Part shown: in pieces, positions 40,511-49,955 of the stretch
Numbering within the stretch: position 1 is the first letter of the stretch
Layout of the letters: the number at the start of each line of letters is the position of its first letter
Source of the DNA: Duganella lactea
GTDB lineage: Bacteria; Pseudomonadota; Gammaproteobacteria; Burkholderiales; Burkholderiaceae_D
NCBI RefSeq assembly: GCF_009857505.1
Contig: NZ_WWCP01000010.1
Coordinates: 62,001-126,000, forward strand
Direction: 5' to 3'
Length of the DNA: 64,000 nt
Notes under the pieces: model-generated
What the model was told of the DNA's origin: nothing
Seen by the model: only the letters and a program-made list of their open reading frames with translations
The model's database searches: none
Translations under genes and position numbers: made by a program

Positions 40511-42125
40511 GAACGAGAACGGCAATCCGCCGTTGAACGAGCCGGAAGTGGAGAAGGCCAGCCGCTGGCTGCCCTCGCTGGTATGGCTGATCCCCCTGCT
40601 GGCGGCGTTGATCGGCCTGACGCTGGTGGCGCGCACGATACTTGATCAGGGGCCGACGGTGACGGTGAGCTTCCGCAGCGCGGACGGACTGGAACCGGGC
40701 AAGACCAAGGTCAAATACAAGGATGTGGATATCGGTCTGGTCAAGTCGATTTCGCTGGCGCGCGATTTGTCCAAGGTGCTGGTGACGATCGATATGAGCA
40801 AAGAGGCCAAGCGCTTCACCGCGCAGGACACGCGCTTCTGGGTGGTCAAGCCGCGCATCGGCGCGAGTGGCGTGTCCGGCCTGAATACCTTGCTGTCCGG
40901 GTCTTACATCGGCGTCGATGCCGGCAAGTCGGAAGAGACCACCACCGAATTCACGGGACTGGAGAAGCCGCCGCAGGTCACGCGCGACGAGAAGGGCACC
41001 TCGTATGTGCTGCACAGCGAGACGCTCGGTTCCATCGATGTCGGTTCGCCGATTTTCTATCGCCGCATTCAGGTGGGGCAGGTCACCGGTTTCGATCTGG
41101 AAGAGAAGGGACGCGGCGTCAAAATGACGGTGTTTATCGCCGCGCCTTACGATCAGTATGTGGGCAAGAGCACGCGCTGGTGGCATGCCAGCGGCGTCGA
41201 TGTGCGCCTGGATTCGAACGGCTTCAAGGTCAATACGCAATCGCTGGCGGCGGTGCTGGTGGGCGGTATTTCGTTCGAGTCGGTGAGCGGACAGAAACCG
41301 TCGGCGGTGGCGCCGGGCGGCACCGCGTTCATGTTGGCGGCCGACCAGGCCAGCGCGATGCGCGAGCCGGACGGCGTGGCGGTGACCACGGTGCTGTATT
41401 TCGACCAGTCGCTGCGTGGTTTGTCGGCCGGCGCGCCGGTGGACTTCCGTGGCATCGTGCTGGGCGAGGTACGTTCGGTGGGCGTGGAGTTCGATCCGGT
41501 TAAGAAAAACTTCCGCATGCCGGTAACGGTGGATATGTATCCGGCGCGTCTGGGACGCAGCTTTGCGCGTACGGTGGAGCAGGATCAGGAACGCAGCGCC
41601 GGCACGCAGGTGTTGGAGCGGCTGGTGGCGCGCGGCTTGCGCGGGCAGCTGCGCACCGGGAATCTGCTGACCGGGCAACTGTACGTGGCGCTGGATTTCT
41701 TCCCGAACGCGGCGCCGGTGAAGATCGACACGACCGCCGAGGTGGTGGAGCTGCCGACCGTGCCTAATAGCCTGGATGAATTGCAGACGCAGCTCTCCAG
41801 CATCGCGCGCAAGCTGGATAAGGTGCCGTTCGATGAAATCGGCAAGAATCTGCGCGACAGTTTGAAGAGCGCCGATGTGCTGATGAAGCGCCTGGATGCG
41901 CAGGTGGTGCCGGAGCTGAAGGACACGCTGGCGGCGGCGCGCAAGACCTTCAGCCAGGCGGACCAGCTGCTGCAGAAAGACTCGCCGGTGCAGTCGGATC
42001 TGCGCGAGGCCTTGCGGCAGGTGACGGAAACCATGGAGTCTTTGAATGGCCTGGCGGACTATCTGGAGCGGCATCCGGAGTCGCTGATACGCGGTAAGCC
42101 GGAGAAAAAAGGAGAGCAGAAATGA
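40503..42125 (+). CDS. PqiB-type MCE-domain protein
   Basis: A 540-residue protein with one N-terminal membrane span (WLPSLVWLIPLLAALIGLTLV) and three MCE repeats (starting about residues 45, 160 and 290; for example VTVSFRSADGLEPGKTKVKYKDVDIG), then a coiled segment (residues about 430-525, LDELQTQLSSIARKLD). PqiB proteins form a hexameric tunnel through the periplasm for lipids between the two membranes. Its stop is overlapped by the ATG of the lipoprotein gene (ATGA). Confidence 0.93.
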   Translation: MPENENGNPPLNEPEVEKASRWLPSLVWLIPLLAALIGLTLVARTILDQGPTVTVSFRSADGLEPGKTKVKYKDVDIGLVKSISLARDLSKVLVTIDMSKEAKRFTAQDTRFWVVKPRIGASGVSGLNTLLSGSYIGVDAGKSEETTTEFTGLEKPPQVTRDEKGTSYVLHSETLGSIDVGSPIFYRRIQVGQVTGFDLEEKGRGVKMTVFIAAPYDQYVGKSTRWWHASGVDVRLDSNGFKVNTQSLAAVLVGGISFESVSGQKPSAVAPGGTAFMLAADQASAMREPDGVAVTTVLYFDQSLRGLSAGAPVDFRGIVLGEVRSVGVEFDPVKKNFRMPVTVDMYPARLGRSFARTVEQDQERSAGTQVLERLVARGLRGQLRTGNLLTGQLYVALDFFPNAAPVKIDTTAEVVELPTVPNSLDELQTQLSSIARKLDKVPFDEIGKNLRDSLKSADVLMKRLDAQVVPELKDTLAAARKTFSQADQLLQKDSPVQSDLREALRQVTETMESLNGLADYLERHPESLIRGKPEKKGEQK

Positions 42126-42727
42126 TGCGTGCAGTTGTCGCCGTGGCGGCGTTGATGCTGGCGGGATGCGGCAGCGTGCCGCAGGAGCGGTTCTATAGTC
42201 TGAGCAATGGCCTCGGCGCGCCGGCGACGGATGCCGCGCGCACCACGCTGGCGGCGCCGGCCTACTACATCGAGGTGCCGGCGGTGACGGTGCCGAAGCA
42301 GGCGACGCGCAATCAGCTGGTGGTGACCACCGGCGCGGGCCGCGTCGATGTGCTGGAGCAGGAGCGCTGGGTCTCGCCGCCGGCGGCGGAGATCGGCCAG
42401 GCCTTGTCGCTGGCGGTGAGCGGGGAGTTGGGCACGGTCGACGTGTTCCGCGCGCCGGTGCCGGACCAGGCGCCGGTGTACCGCATCAGCACCAATGTGC
42501 AGCGGTTTGAATCGGCCCCGGGCCGGTACGCGCTGATCGACGCGGTGTGGAGCGTGCGCCAGGTTGGCAGCCCGCAGGTGCTGACTTGCCGCAGCGTGGC
42601 GCAGGAGACGGTGGGGGCCGGCTACGATGAACTGGTGGCCGGGCATCGTCGCGCCGTTGCGCGTATCGGCGCCGACATCTCCAAGGCCGTGCGGGCGCTG
42701 GCGGGCGGTAATCAGCCCGCTTGCTGA
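42122..42727 (+). CDS. PqiC/YmbA-like outer-membrane lipoprotein
   Basis: A 201-residue lipoprotein: the signal peptide ends in the lipobox LAGC (Cys at residue 16), followed by the ABC-type transport auxiliary/DUF330 domain (RFYSLSNGLG, YYIEVPAVTVPKQATRNQLV, EIGQALSLAV). PqiC anchors the outer-membrane end of the PqiB tunnel. It completes a pqiABC operon with overlapping genes throughout. Confidence 0.92.
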   Translation: MMRAVVAVAALMLAGCGSVPQERFYSLSNGLGAPATDAARTTLAAPAYYIEVPAVTVPKQATRNQLVVTTGAGRVDVLEQERWVSPPAAEIGQALSLAVSGELGTVDVFRAPVPDQAPVYRISTNVQRFESAPGRYALIDAVWSVRQVGSPQVLTCRSVAQETVGAGYDELVAGHRRAVARIGADISKAVRALAGGNQPAC

Positions 42728-42747
42728 CTTGCGCCGCGTAGACCGGC

Positions 42748-43212
42748 TTACTCGGCCGCCTTGCTGGTTGCGGCGAGCAGCATCCGGAAAGCTTTCAGCG
42801 CGGCTGGGTGGTAAATCGTCGCGTGCGTTTCGGCTGGCCAGTTCTCGTAATGGTAGTTCAGGTTTTTAATCGGTCCGAACGTGGCGGCGAGCGTGGACTG
42901 ATTGATGAAGGACTGGCCGTCCGCGCTGGAACCGATATACACATTCTTCTTGCCGCTGAACGCCAGGTGCTTGTCGGCGGCTTGCGTCAGCAATTTGCCG
43001 CCATTCCACCACAGGCTCGGGTCCAGCGCGATGTATGTGTCGAACAGGTCCGGCTCCTGCACCAGCGTTTCGACAACGAACAGGCCGGCCAGCGATTCGC
43101 CGACGATCGCGCGTTCGGAGGTGATGCGGTAGCGTTTCGCCACCTCGGGCATCAAATCGTTCCGTATAAAGGCACGAAAAGCCTTCGACCCGCCGTCGCC
43201 CGGCCCATGCAC
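42748..43212 (-). pseudogene. Truncated alpha/beta-hydrolase (IroE/Fes-like esterase), 3' half only
   Basis: A 154-residue frame encoding the C-terminal half of a putative esterase: SKAFRAFIRNDLMPEVAKRY, the nucleophile elbow GESLAG (GxSxxG), PDLFDTYIALDPSLWWN and a late His in ETHATIYHPAAL. Full-length relatives have 270-300 residues, and the first 120-150 are missing. The only in-frame start is a GTG at 43212. Immediately upstream a different frame (ATG 43316 to 43152) encodes a short membrane-like peptide, LLGALAFLLVVGF, running into the same DNA, suggesting a deletion plus frameshift at the joint. Confidence 0.72.
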
Positions 43213-43372
43213 ATGAAGCCGACCACGAGCAAGAATGCCAGTGCGCCTAGCAGGTTGGTGGAGAAGTCTTTTGCTTTGGTAATCAGCGTCCGGTGGTGGA
43301 AGTTGTTTGGTTTCATAGTCCTGTGGTTGACAAGTTGCAATTCCGACACTTTAACTGATCTGGCAACTTGTG

Positions 43373-44284
43373 TCAGGCGACGGCCTGCATCGCTGCGGCG
43401 ACTCGGGCGCGCAGCCAGGTGTTGGCAGGATCGTTGTCGACGTTGGCGTGCCAGTACAGGTAGACGTCCAGCGATGGCATCGTCAGCGGCAGCGGCAAAA
43501 TCTGGTTGCCGAATTGCTGGTTGACGATGCGCGCCAGACGGTCGGGCATGGTCAGCGCCAGATCGGTCTGGCTGACCACGCGGCAGGCGGCGAAGTAGTG
43601 CTGGCAGCGCAGGCGGATGCGGCGTTGCAGCCCTTGCCGGCTCAGTTCCACATCCTCCAGGCCGGGGCCGCGCCGGCGCGAGCTGGTCTGGACGTGTTCC
43701 AGTGCTAAATAGGTTTCCAGCGGCAGTTTGCCGCGCTTGATCAGCGGATGGCCGCGCCGCACCAGCACCACCGTCTGGTCGCCGGCCAGTTGCATGCGGC
43801 GCACCTCGTTTGGCAGCGGCAGCAGCACGTCGATGGCGGCGTCCAGCGTGCCGGCGGCCAGTTCGCTGGCCAGTTCCTTGCGGCTCACTTGCAGCGTGTT
43901 CAGCGTGGCCAATGGCGCCTCGCGTGCGATGCCGGCCATCAGCGGCGGCAGCACGTTCGCTTCCAGCACGTCGCGCATCGCCAGCGAGAAGCCGCGTTCG
44001 CTGCTGGCGGCGTCGAAGCGGGCGGCGCCGGTCAGCGTCACTTCCAGTCCGCGCAGTGCGCGCCGCACCGGTTCGATGATGGAGCGGGCCAGCGGCGTGG
44101 GCGTCATCACGTTACCCTGGCGCTCGAACAGCGGGTCGTCGAACAAGTCGCGCAGCCGCTTCAGCGCATGGCTGATGGCTGGTTGCGTCAGGTTCATTTT
44201 CTGGCTGGCGCGGGTGATGCTGCCTTCCGTGTAGATCGCTTCCAGCACGATGAACAGGTTGAGGTCGATCTTGGATATATGCAT
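43373..44284 (-). CDS. LysR-family regulator (NodD/LinR-like branch)
   Basis: A 303-residue LysR protein with HTH at residues 6-65 (IDLNLFIVLEAIYTEGSITRA, LTQPAISHALKRLRDLFDDP, LFERQGNVMTPT) and an effector domain from about 90 (GFSLAMRDVLEANVLPPLMA). The opening MHISKIDLNLFIVLEAI is that of the branch regulating aromatic or fatty-acyl related genes. Divergent from the histidine phosphatase/acyl-CoA dehydrogenase pair, which it may control. Confidence 0.92.
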   Translation of the reverse strand: MHISKIDLNLFIVLEAIYTEGSITRASQKMNLTQPAISHALKRLRDLFDDPLFERQGNVMTPTPLARSIIEPVRRALRGLEVTLTGAARFDAASSERGFSLAMRDVLEANVLPPLMAGIAREAPLATLNTLQVSRKELASELAAGTLDAAIDVLLPLPNEVRRMQLAGDQTVVLVRRGHPLIKRGKLPLETYLALEHVQTSSRRRGPGLEDVELSRQGLQRRIRLRCQHYFAACRVVSQTDLALTMPDRLARIVNQQFGNQILPLPLTMPSLDVYLYWHANVDNDPANTWLRARVAAAMQAVA

Positions 44285-44365
44285 GGGATTTATCCGGGTG
44301 CATTAATGCTATTCATTTGATGAATTATAGGCCAGCCGCTAAGCTACAGGTCTCTGGGAGACGAT

Positions 44366-45061
44366 ATGGGACAGATTTTTCTGGTGCGCCACGGGCAGGC
44401 CTCGTTCGGCAAGGCCGATTACGATCAGCTGTCGGCGCTGGGCCTGGAGCAGGCGCGCCTGCTGGGCCGGTGGTATGCCAACACGCGTCAACGCTTCGAC
44501 AAGGTGATCCATGGCGGCATGACGCGCCACCGCCAGACGGCGGAGGCCTGCCTGGGCGAGCTGCCGACCGCGCTGCTGCCCGACGCGCAGTGGATCACCG
44601 ACGATGACTTTGCCGAGTTCGATCACAAGGAGGTGCTGCTGCGCCATTGCCCGGCGTTTGCCGATGCGGACGCCTTCAAGGCGCAACTGGCCAACGAAGC
44701 CGATCCGTCGCGCGCGCTGGAACAGTTGTTCCGCGCCGCCATGCAGCGCTGGATGGACGGCGGCGATTACACGGAAAGCTGGCCGGCGTTCCGCGGCCGC
44801 TGCGTGCGCGCGCTGGAACGGCTGGATGCCGGCGGCGGCAAGCAGGCCACCATCGTGTTCACCTCCGGCGGCGTGATCGCGGCGCTGATGCAGCATCTGC
44901 TGGGCTTGCAGGATACGCAGACGATGGCGCTGAACTGGTCGCTGGCCAACTGCGGCGTCACCAGGCTGCTGCACCGGCCCGGCCAGTTCACGTTGAACTG
45001 TCTGAACAACTACGCGCATCTGGAATGGCTGGGCCAGCCGGGTGCCGTCACCTACCGCTAA
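44366..45061 (+). CDS. Histidine phosphatase superfamily protein
   Basis: A 231-residue enzyme of the phosphoglycerate-mutase-like branch. [10 protein letters not shown] at the N-terminus carries the phospho-accepting His (RHG), and a second catalytic His is expected in a later segment, but where most members have GH(G/S) this reads [12 protein letters not shown], and the usual His is replaced by Gly. [11 protein letters not shown] supplies an Arg-His. GGGAG lies six bases upstream of the ATG. It precedes the acyl-CoA dehydrogenase by 14 bases. The substrate is unknown. Confidence 0.88.
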   Translation: MGQIFLVRHGQASFGKADYDQLSALGLEQARLLGRWYANTRQRFDKVIHGGMTRHRQTAEACLGELPTALLPDAQWITDDDFAEFDHKEVLLRHCPAFADADAFKAQLANEADPSRALEQLFRAAMQRWMDGGDYTESWPAFRGRCVRALERLDAGGGKQATIVFTSGGVIAALMQHLLGLQDTQTMALNWSLANCGVTRLLHRPGQFTLNCLNNYAHLEWLGQPGAVTYR

Positions 45062-45075
45062 GCACAGGAGCGCAT

Positions 45076-46290
45076 ATGGATTTTGATTACAGCCCGAAAG
45101 TACAGCAATTGCAGGCCAGGCTGACGGCCTTCATGGACGAGCATATCTATCCCAACGAGGCCGCCTTCCACGCCGAGATCGACGCCAACCGCGAGGCCGG
45201 CAACGCCTGGGTGGCGACCCGGCTCATGGAACAGCTGAAGCTGGAGGCGCGCGCCGCCGGCCTGTGGAATCTGTTCTTGCCGGATTCCGCGCACGGCGCC
45301 GGCCTGAGCAACCTGGAGTACGCGCCGCTGTGCGAGATCATGGGCCGCGTGCACTGGGCGCCGGAAGTGTTCAACTGTGCCGCGCCGGACACCGGCAATA
45401 TGGAAGTGCTGGCGCGCTACGGCACGCCGGCGCAGCAGCGGCAGTGGCTGGCGCCGCTGCTGGACGGGCGCATCCGCTCCTGCTTCGCCATGACCGAGCC
45501 GGCGGTGGCGTCGTCGGACGCGACCAACATCGAAAGCGCCATCGTACGCGATGGCGACGCGTATGTGATCAACGGCCGCAAGTGGTGGTCGTCCGGCGCC
45601 AACGATCCGCGCTGCGCGCTGTTCATCTTCATGGGCAAGAGCGATCCGGACCACCCGAGCCGGCATCAGCAGCAGTCGATGATCCTGGTGCCGCGCGACG
45701 CGCCGGGTGTCACCATCGTGCGCCATCTGCCGGTGTTCGGCTTTGACGACGCGCCGCACGGCCACGCCGAAGTGGTGTTCGACCAGGTGCGCGTGCCGGC
45801 CGCCAATCTGCTGCTGGGCGAGGGCAGGGGCTTTGAGATCGCCCAGGGCCGCCTCGGCCCAGGCCGCATCCACCATTGCATGCGGCTGATCGGCCTGGCC
45901 GAGCGCGCGCTGGAGCAGATGTGCCGGCGCAGTCTGGCGCGGGTGGCGTTCGGCAAGCCGGTGGCGCAGCAGGGGGGGACGCTGGAGCGCATCGCCGAGT
46001 CACGCATCCTGATCGATCAGGCGCGGTTGCTGGTGCTGAACGCGGCGTTCATGATGGATACCGTTGGCAACAAGGTGGCCGCCAAGGAAATCGCCATGAT
46101 CAAGGTGGCCGCGCCCAACATGGCCTGCCAGGTGATCGACTGGGCGATCCAGATGCAGGGCGGTGGCGGCATGGCCGATCCCTTCCTGGCCCACGCCTAC
46201 GCCAGCGCCCGCTCGCTGCGCCTGGCCGACGGCCCGGATGAGGTGCACCGGGCGCACATCGGCAAAATGGAGCTGGCGCGATACAAATAA
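45076..46290 (+). CDS. Acyl-CoA dehydrogenase family protein (ACAD10/11-like)
   Basis: A 404-residue FAD enzyme. Landmarks are the substrate/FAD-site [50 protein letters not shown] and the C-terminal [11 protein letters not shown], typical of the ACAD10/11-like group acting on branched or 2-methyl acyl-CoAs and hydroxylated fatty acids. AGGAG precedes ATG 45076. Usually next to a phosphotransferase/phosphatase gene; here the partner is a histidine phosphatase, an arrangement common in this branch. Confidence 0.92.
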   Translation: MDFDYSPKVQQLQARLTAFMDEHIYPNEAAFHAEIDANREAGNAWVATRLMEQLKLEARAAGLWNLFLPDSAHGAGLSNLEYAPLCEIMGRVHWAPEVFNCAAPDTGNMEVLARYGTPAQQRQWLAPLLDGRIRSCFAMTEPAVASSDATNIESAIVRDGDAYVINGRKWWSSGANDPRCALFIFMGKSDPDHPSRHQQQSMILVPRDAPGVTIVRHLPVFGFDDAPHGHAEVVFDQVRVPAANLLLGEGRGFEIAQGRLGPGRIHHCMRLIGLAERALEQMCRRSLARVAFGKPVAQQGGTLERIAESRILIDQARLLVLNAAFMMDTVGNKVAAKEIAMIKVAAPNMACQVIDWAIQMQGGGGMADPFLAHAYASARSLRLADGPDEVHRAHIGKMELARYK

Positions 46291-46338
46291 GGTCCGCTTG
46301 GCGGCGGCGGGCGGCCGGCTTTCGGCGTGTTATGCGTG

Positions 46339-46374
46339 TTGTGAATCTCAGGCATCAGAAAGATAAATTGGATT
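46339..46374 (+). promoter_or_regulatory. Candidate promoter for a small RNA
   Basis: TTGTGA (46339-46344) and GATAAA (46362-46367) with a 17-base spacer, predicting a start near 46374, in the gap after the acyl-CoA dehydrogenase gene. It would give a roughly 90-base transcript ending at the terminator at 46438-46466. Confidence 0.35.
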
Positions 46375-46466
46375 AATAGCTTGGCGACGGGCATCATTGC
46401 ACCTGTCTCCTCTATTCTCCTCCAAGGAAATAGATTTAGCCCGCTCCCTGGAGCGGGCTTTTTTTT
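46374..46466 (+). ncRNA. Candidate small RNA with C/U-rich body and strong terminator
   Basis: No open frame of note lies here. The predicted transcript has a C/U-rich segment (46402-46423, including CTCC repeated) complementary to Shine-Dalgarno sequences, then a hairpin and a long U tail of the kind bound by Hfq. It could instead be just the 3' end of the acyl-CoA dehydrogenase message. Evidence is promoter-like and terminator sequence only. Confidence 0.35.
46438..46466 (+). terminator. Strong Rho-independent terminator
   Basis: AGCCCGCTC (46438-46446), loop CCTG, GAGCGGGCT (46451-46459), followed by eight T's and, after GC, another nine. A 9-bp perfect stem with a tetraloop. Confidence 0.9.
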
Positions 46467-46501
46467 GCTTTTTTTTTGCCGCGAGCAGGGCGCCCCGCCC
46501 C

Positions 46502-48466
46502 TCAGGCGTTGGCCGGCGGCCGCGTCTCGGTCGCGCCGTGCTTGCGTCCCAGCGGCAGCCACAGCGTGAACAGCGTGCCGGCCGCGCCCGATTCCCAGCG
46601 CACCGTGCCGTCCACCGAGGCGGCCCGGCGCTGCTGGTTCTGCAGGCCGCGTCCGCCCCCCTGGCGCAGCGCCTGGGCGACGTCGAAGCCGTCGCCGTTG
46701 TCGGCGATGTGCACCTGCACGCCGTCGCCGCCGGCGGTGGTGCCGACCCGGATCTCGGTGGCGCGCGTGTGGCGCAGGATGTTGGCGATGCTCTCCTGCA
46801 CAATCCGCAGGATGTGCAGCGCGCTCGACGGATTCAGCCACGGCAGCACCGGCAGCTCGCGCACCTCCCACAGCAGCCGCACGCCGGTGCCCTCCAGTCG
46901 CGGTTCCAGGCGGAAGCGCAGCGTGGCCAGTAGCAGCAGCAGGTCGGCCTCCACCGGCTCCATCGAGTCGATGGTCAGTTTGAGGTCATCCAGACAATCT
47001 TTCAGAATCTGCGACACGCGCGCGTCGCTGATGTCGCCGCGCTCCACCGAGCGGATCGCGCTGATCAGCGACGAGCCCAGGCCGTCGTGCATGTCCTGCA
47101 TCAGCCGCTGGCGTTCGTCGCTGATGGTCTGGCGTAGCTCGATGGTGCGCAGGCGCTGGTGGCTGGCCTCCAGCTCGGCCTCGCGCCTGGCCAGCCGTTC
47201 CGCCAGGCTGGCGTTGACCAGCTCGACCTCGGCGATCGCCGCCACATAGCGCCGGTACATCAGGATGCCGAAGGTGATGAAGCAGACCGCCGGCGCGTAG
47301 GCGCCCAGATACCAGCCTTCGGCGCTGATCACGTTGTTCTGCAGCAGCCAGTCGGTCATGCCCATCGCGGTGCAGGCGAACAGGCCGTACACCACCAGCC
47401 GCCCCTCGGACGAGTGGCGCCAGGCGCAGACGCCGCCGACCACGCAGGCGATCGTGCTCATCAGCGCCGCCACCGGGTAGATCAGCGGCGTCACCGTCGG
47501 CATATTGGGCAGCACCGCCAGCGACGGCAAGGTCAGCACGCCGATCAGCGCGGTCACCGCCACCAGCGCGCGCGTCAGCCACACCAGCGCCCGTCCGTGC
47601 AGCTGGCACAGGAAGAAATGCACCGCCAGCACCAGCCAGAACAGCGAGTTGACCGTCAGCCAGGCGAACCAGTCGTTCTCGACCCGCAAGTCCACATAAA
47701 AATGCAGGCCGCGCAGGAAGCCGGTGGCGGACAGGTTGAAGAACAGCAGATAGGCCATCTCATGCGGGCGGCGCACCCAGACGAACACGGCGAACACGCC
47801 GACCGCCAGGAAGGCGGCGCTGAGCATGGCCGGCAATTGCTGTTGCAGCCATAGCCGTACATGGTAGGCCGGGCGCAGCGCTTCCGCCGGCCCCAGCCGC
47901 AGCGACGCCACCGCCGTCTGCGACGCGTAGGTATGTTCCAACCGCAGCAGGATCTCGTGCACCGGCGGCGCGTCGCGGCCGCCGTCCAGCTGGAACCACA
48001 GCGGCGTGCGGGTGCTGTTCCACGATGGTCCGTTCTGCTGCGCCTGATAGCTCAGGCGGCCGTTGACGTACACCGCGATGGTGCCGTCGGTCTTGACGCG
48101 CGCGCTGTACAGCGCCAGATGGTGGCCGGCGGCCGGCAATGAGTCGAGCGCCACCCTGAGCCAGGTCACGCGCACCGCGTGCGGCGGCGTGGTGCTGGCA
48201 CCCGACTGCGCCTGGCGCAGCAGCGCGATCGGCGGGTTGAACGGCAGCGGTGTTGTTTGCCAGACCGGCGGCAGCGTCGCGCTGTTCAGCGTGGGCGGCG
48301 GCGGCGTGTAGCCGCTCGCCACGGTTTCCTGCCACTCGGCCTGCGTCAGGCGCAGCGGCGCGCCGGCGCCGCCTTCGTTGTCCAGATACAGCGCGGCGGC
48401 CGCGATCAGCACGGCGATGGAGAACAGCAACAGCAGATGGGCCAGCAGCCGTGCCGGGCGTGCCAT
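46502..48466 (-). CDS. 7TM-type NarL-family sensor histidine kinase
   Basis: A 654-residue membrane kinase. A signal-anchor (residues 5-28) precedes an about 170-residue periplasmic domain of the sugar-binding-like 7TMR-DISM type (WLRVALDSLPAAG, YVNGRLSYQAQ), then seven spans (about 210-410), a coiled coil, and a HisKA_3 domain with DMHDGLGSSLISAI (phospho-acceptor His) and an ATPase domain (ESIANILRHTRAT, DNGDGF, GGRGLQNQQRR). It overlaps the response regulator stop by one base (TGATG). The periplasmic fold suggests detection of a carbohydrate or envelope ligand. Confidence 0.93.
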   Translation of the reverse strand: MARPARLLAHLLLLFSIAVLIAAAALYLDNEGGAGAPLRLTQAEWQETVASGYTPPPPTLNSATLPPVWQTTPLPFNPPIALLRQAQSGASTTPPHAVRVTWLRVALDSLPAAGHHLALYSARVKTDGTIAVYVNGRLSYQAQQNGPSWNSTRTPLWFQLDGGRDAPPVHEILLRLEHTYASQTAVASLRLGPAEALRPAYHVRLWLQQQLPAMLSAAFLAVGVFAVFVWVRRPHEMAYLLFFNLSATGFLRGLHFYVDLRVENDWFAWLTVNSLFWLVLAVHFFLCQLHGRALVWLTRALVAVTALIGVLTLPSLAVLPNMPTVTPLIYPVAALMSTIACVVGGVCAWRHSSEGRLVVYGLFACTAMGMTDWLLQNNVISAEGWYLGAYAPAVCFITFGILMYRRYVAAIAEVELVNASLAERLARREAELEASHQRLRTIELRQTISDERQRLMQDMHDGLGSSLISAIRSVERGDISDARVSQILKDCLDDLKLTIDSMEPVEADLLLLLATLRFRLEPRLEGTGVRLLWEVRELPVLPWLNPSSALHILRIVQESIANILRHTRATEIRVGTTAGGDGVQVHIADNGDGFDVAQALRQGGGRGLQNQQRRAASVDGTVRWESGAAGTLFTLWLPLGRKHGATETRPPANA

Positions 48467-49158
48467 CAGGACAGCAGGCCCTGGGTGCGGGCTTCGTAGA
48501 TGGCCTCGGCCTTGGAGTTGACCTTCAGCTTGCTGTAGATGCGTCGCACGAAGGTGCGGATGGTGAAGTGCGACAGCTGCATCAGGCCGGCGATTTCATG
48601 CACGCTGAAGCCCTTGGTGATGTAGTCCAGCACTTCTTTTTCGCGCTGCGACAGCAGCGTCGGCGCATCCGCCGGCGGCGTGGCGGCGCTGGCCGGCGCC
48701 TCGGTCGGCATGTGGCGGAAGCGCGCCAGCACCTGCCGCGCGATGATCGGGCTGATCGGGCTGCCGCCGTTGGCCAGGCTGCGGATCTCGTCGCTCATCC
48801 GCGCCGGCGAGCTGTCCTTCAGCAGGTAGCCGGCGGCGCCGGCCTCGATCGAGCGCATCACATGGGTTTCATCGCCGAAGTTGGTGCTGACCATGGTGCT
48901 GCAGCTGGGCCACAGCCGCGCCGCCGCGCGGATCACCTCGATGCCGGAGCCGTCCGGCAGGCCGAGATCAACCAGCAGCACATCGGCCGGCGGCCCCGAC
49001 AGCATGGCCAGGCCCTCGGCCTGGGTGGCGGCGCGGCCGGTCAGCAGCAGGTCGGCGCAGGCCTGCACCGCCAGGCTGAGGGCGCTGCCGAAATCCGGGT
49101 CGTCCTCAACGATGGCAACGTGGATGCGGCGGGTATCTTGGGGCAGTGTGGGCGTCAT
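48466..49158 (-). CDS. NarL/LuxR-type response regulator
   Basis: A 230-residue regulator: receiver domain (EDDP near residue 18, phospho-acceptor Asp in VLLVDLGLPDGSG, Thr/Ser in STNFGDET, Lys in YLLKDSSP) and a C-terminal LuxR-type helix-turn-helix (LSQREKEVLDYITKGFSVHEIA, SHFTIRTFVRRIYSKL). ATG at 49158 begins the conserved receiver. It is transcribed leftward ahead of its kinase, from a region that also serves the divergent gene at 49293. Confidence 0.93.
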   Translation of the reverse strand: MTPTLPQDTRRIHVAIVEDDPDFGSALSLAVQACADLLLTGRAATQAEGLAMLSGPPADVLLVDLGLPDGSGIEVIRAAARLWPSCSTMVSTNFGDETHVMRSIEAGAAGYLLKDSSPARMSDEIRSLANGGSPISPIIARQVLARFRHMPTEAPASAATPPADAPTLLSQREKEVLDYITKGFSVHEIAGLMQLSHFTIRTFVRRIYSKLKVNSKAEAIYEARTQGLLS

Positions 49159-49208
49159 GCGGGCATTGTACGCCGTAACGGCGGCGGCCTCGGCGGTGAT
49201 CGCCGCCG

Positions 49209-49228
49209 TGTAGTACATTCGTGCTACA
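49209..49228. promoter_or_regulatory. Small inverted repeat between response regulator and divergent gene
   Basis: TGTAG (49209-49213) and CTACA (49224-49228) are perfect inverted arms with a 10-base spacer, a layout used by LuxR-type regulators. It lies 51 bases upstream of the regulator start and could be an autoregulatory site. Confidence 0.35.
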
Positions 49229-49292
49229 GACACGATGCGATATCGCAACATACAATCTGCACCGTTATCTGTTCTCCGTTTTCCGACTCGCC

Positions 49293-49949
49293 ATGTACGT
49301 CCAATCCAAGTTGTCGCCCCGTCCCGTGCGTCGCCCCATGCAGGAACTATCACTGACCGGTCAGCCGCGCGCCTGGCAGGTGGGTGAACACCTGTACCGT
49401 TGCAGCGGCTACGGCCGCGCGCGCTGGGGCATGGACGTGGCCACCGTGATGCAGGCGATCGCCGAAGAGCATCCGGCGGCGCAGGCGACACTGCGCCACG
49501 AGTACGACCGCTTCAGCGGCGAGCAGCGGCTGGAACTGAGCTTGCCGGCGTTGCCGCCCGGGCCCGGCGCGGCGCGGCTGCACTACCTGTTCGACGCCGA
49601 GCACGGCGTGCTGTGCGCGGTGCAGGTGTACTGGATCAGCGGCGGCGACCCGTCGCAGGAACAGCGGCTGCCGCTGGTGCGGGCGGCCACCCGTCTGGTC
49701 GGCGAGCTGTTGCATTATCGCTGGTCCGGCCTGTCGACCTTGCGCGGCGCGGTGCGCGGACCGGGCGCGCTGCTGCTGTTCGCCGGTCGCGCCGAGGACG
49801 GCGCCAGCGTGGAAATCAGCCTGGACGGCGTGGCCTTCGACGTCGAGCGCGCGGGCACGCCGGGTCAGCCGGAACACCGGCCGGCGCCGCGCGGCCCGGC
49901 AGCCCTGCGGCTGACCTACCACGCCGGGGGATGGCTCAGCACAGAGTAG
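49293..49949 (+). CDS. Protein of unknown function
   Basis: A 218-residue soluble protein of unknown family. The sequence is rich in Ala/Arg/Gly, has an MQELSL start to the core, an LHYLFDAEHGVLCAVQVYW segment and a final LRLTYHAGGWLSTE, suggesting alternating beta strands. No motif, signal peptide or membrane span is visible. ATG at 49293 has no ribosome binding site that stands out. It ends seven bases before the LexA box of polB. Confidence 0.6.
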   Translation: MYVQSKLSPRPVRRPMQELSLTGQPRAWQVGEHLYRCSGYGRARWGMDVATVMQAIAEEHPAAQATLRHEYDRFSGEQRLELSLPALPPGPGAARLHYLFDAEHGVLCAVQVYWISGGDPSQEQRLPLVRAATRLVGELLHYRWSGLSTLRGAVRGPGALLLFAGRAEDGASVEISLDGVAFDVERAGTPGQPEHRPAPRGPAALRLTYHAGGWLSTE

Positions 49950-49955
49950 TGTAAA

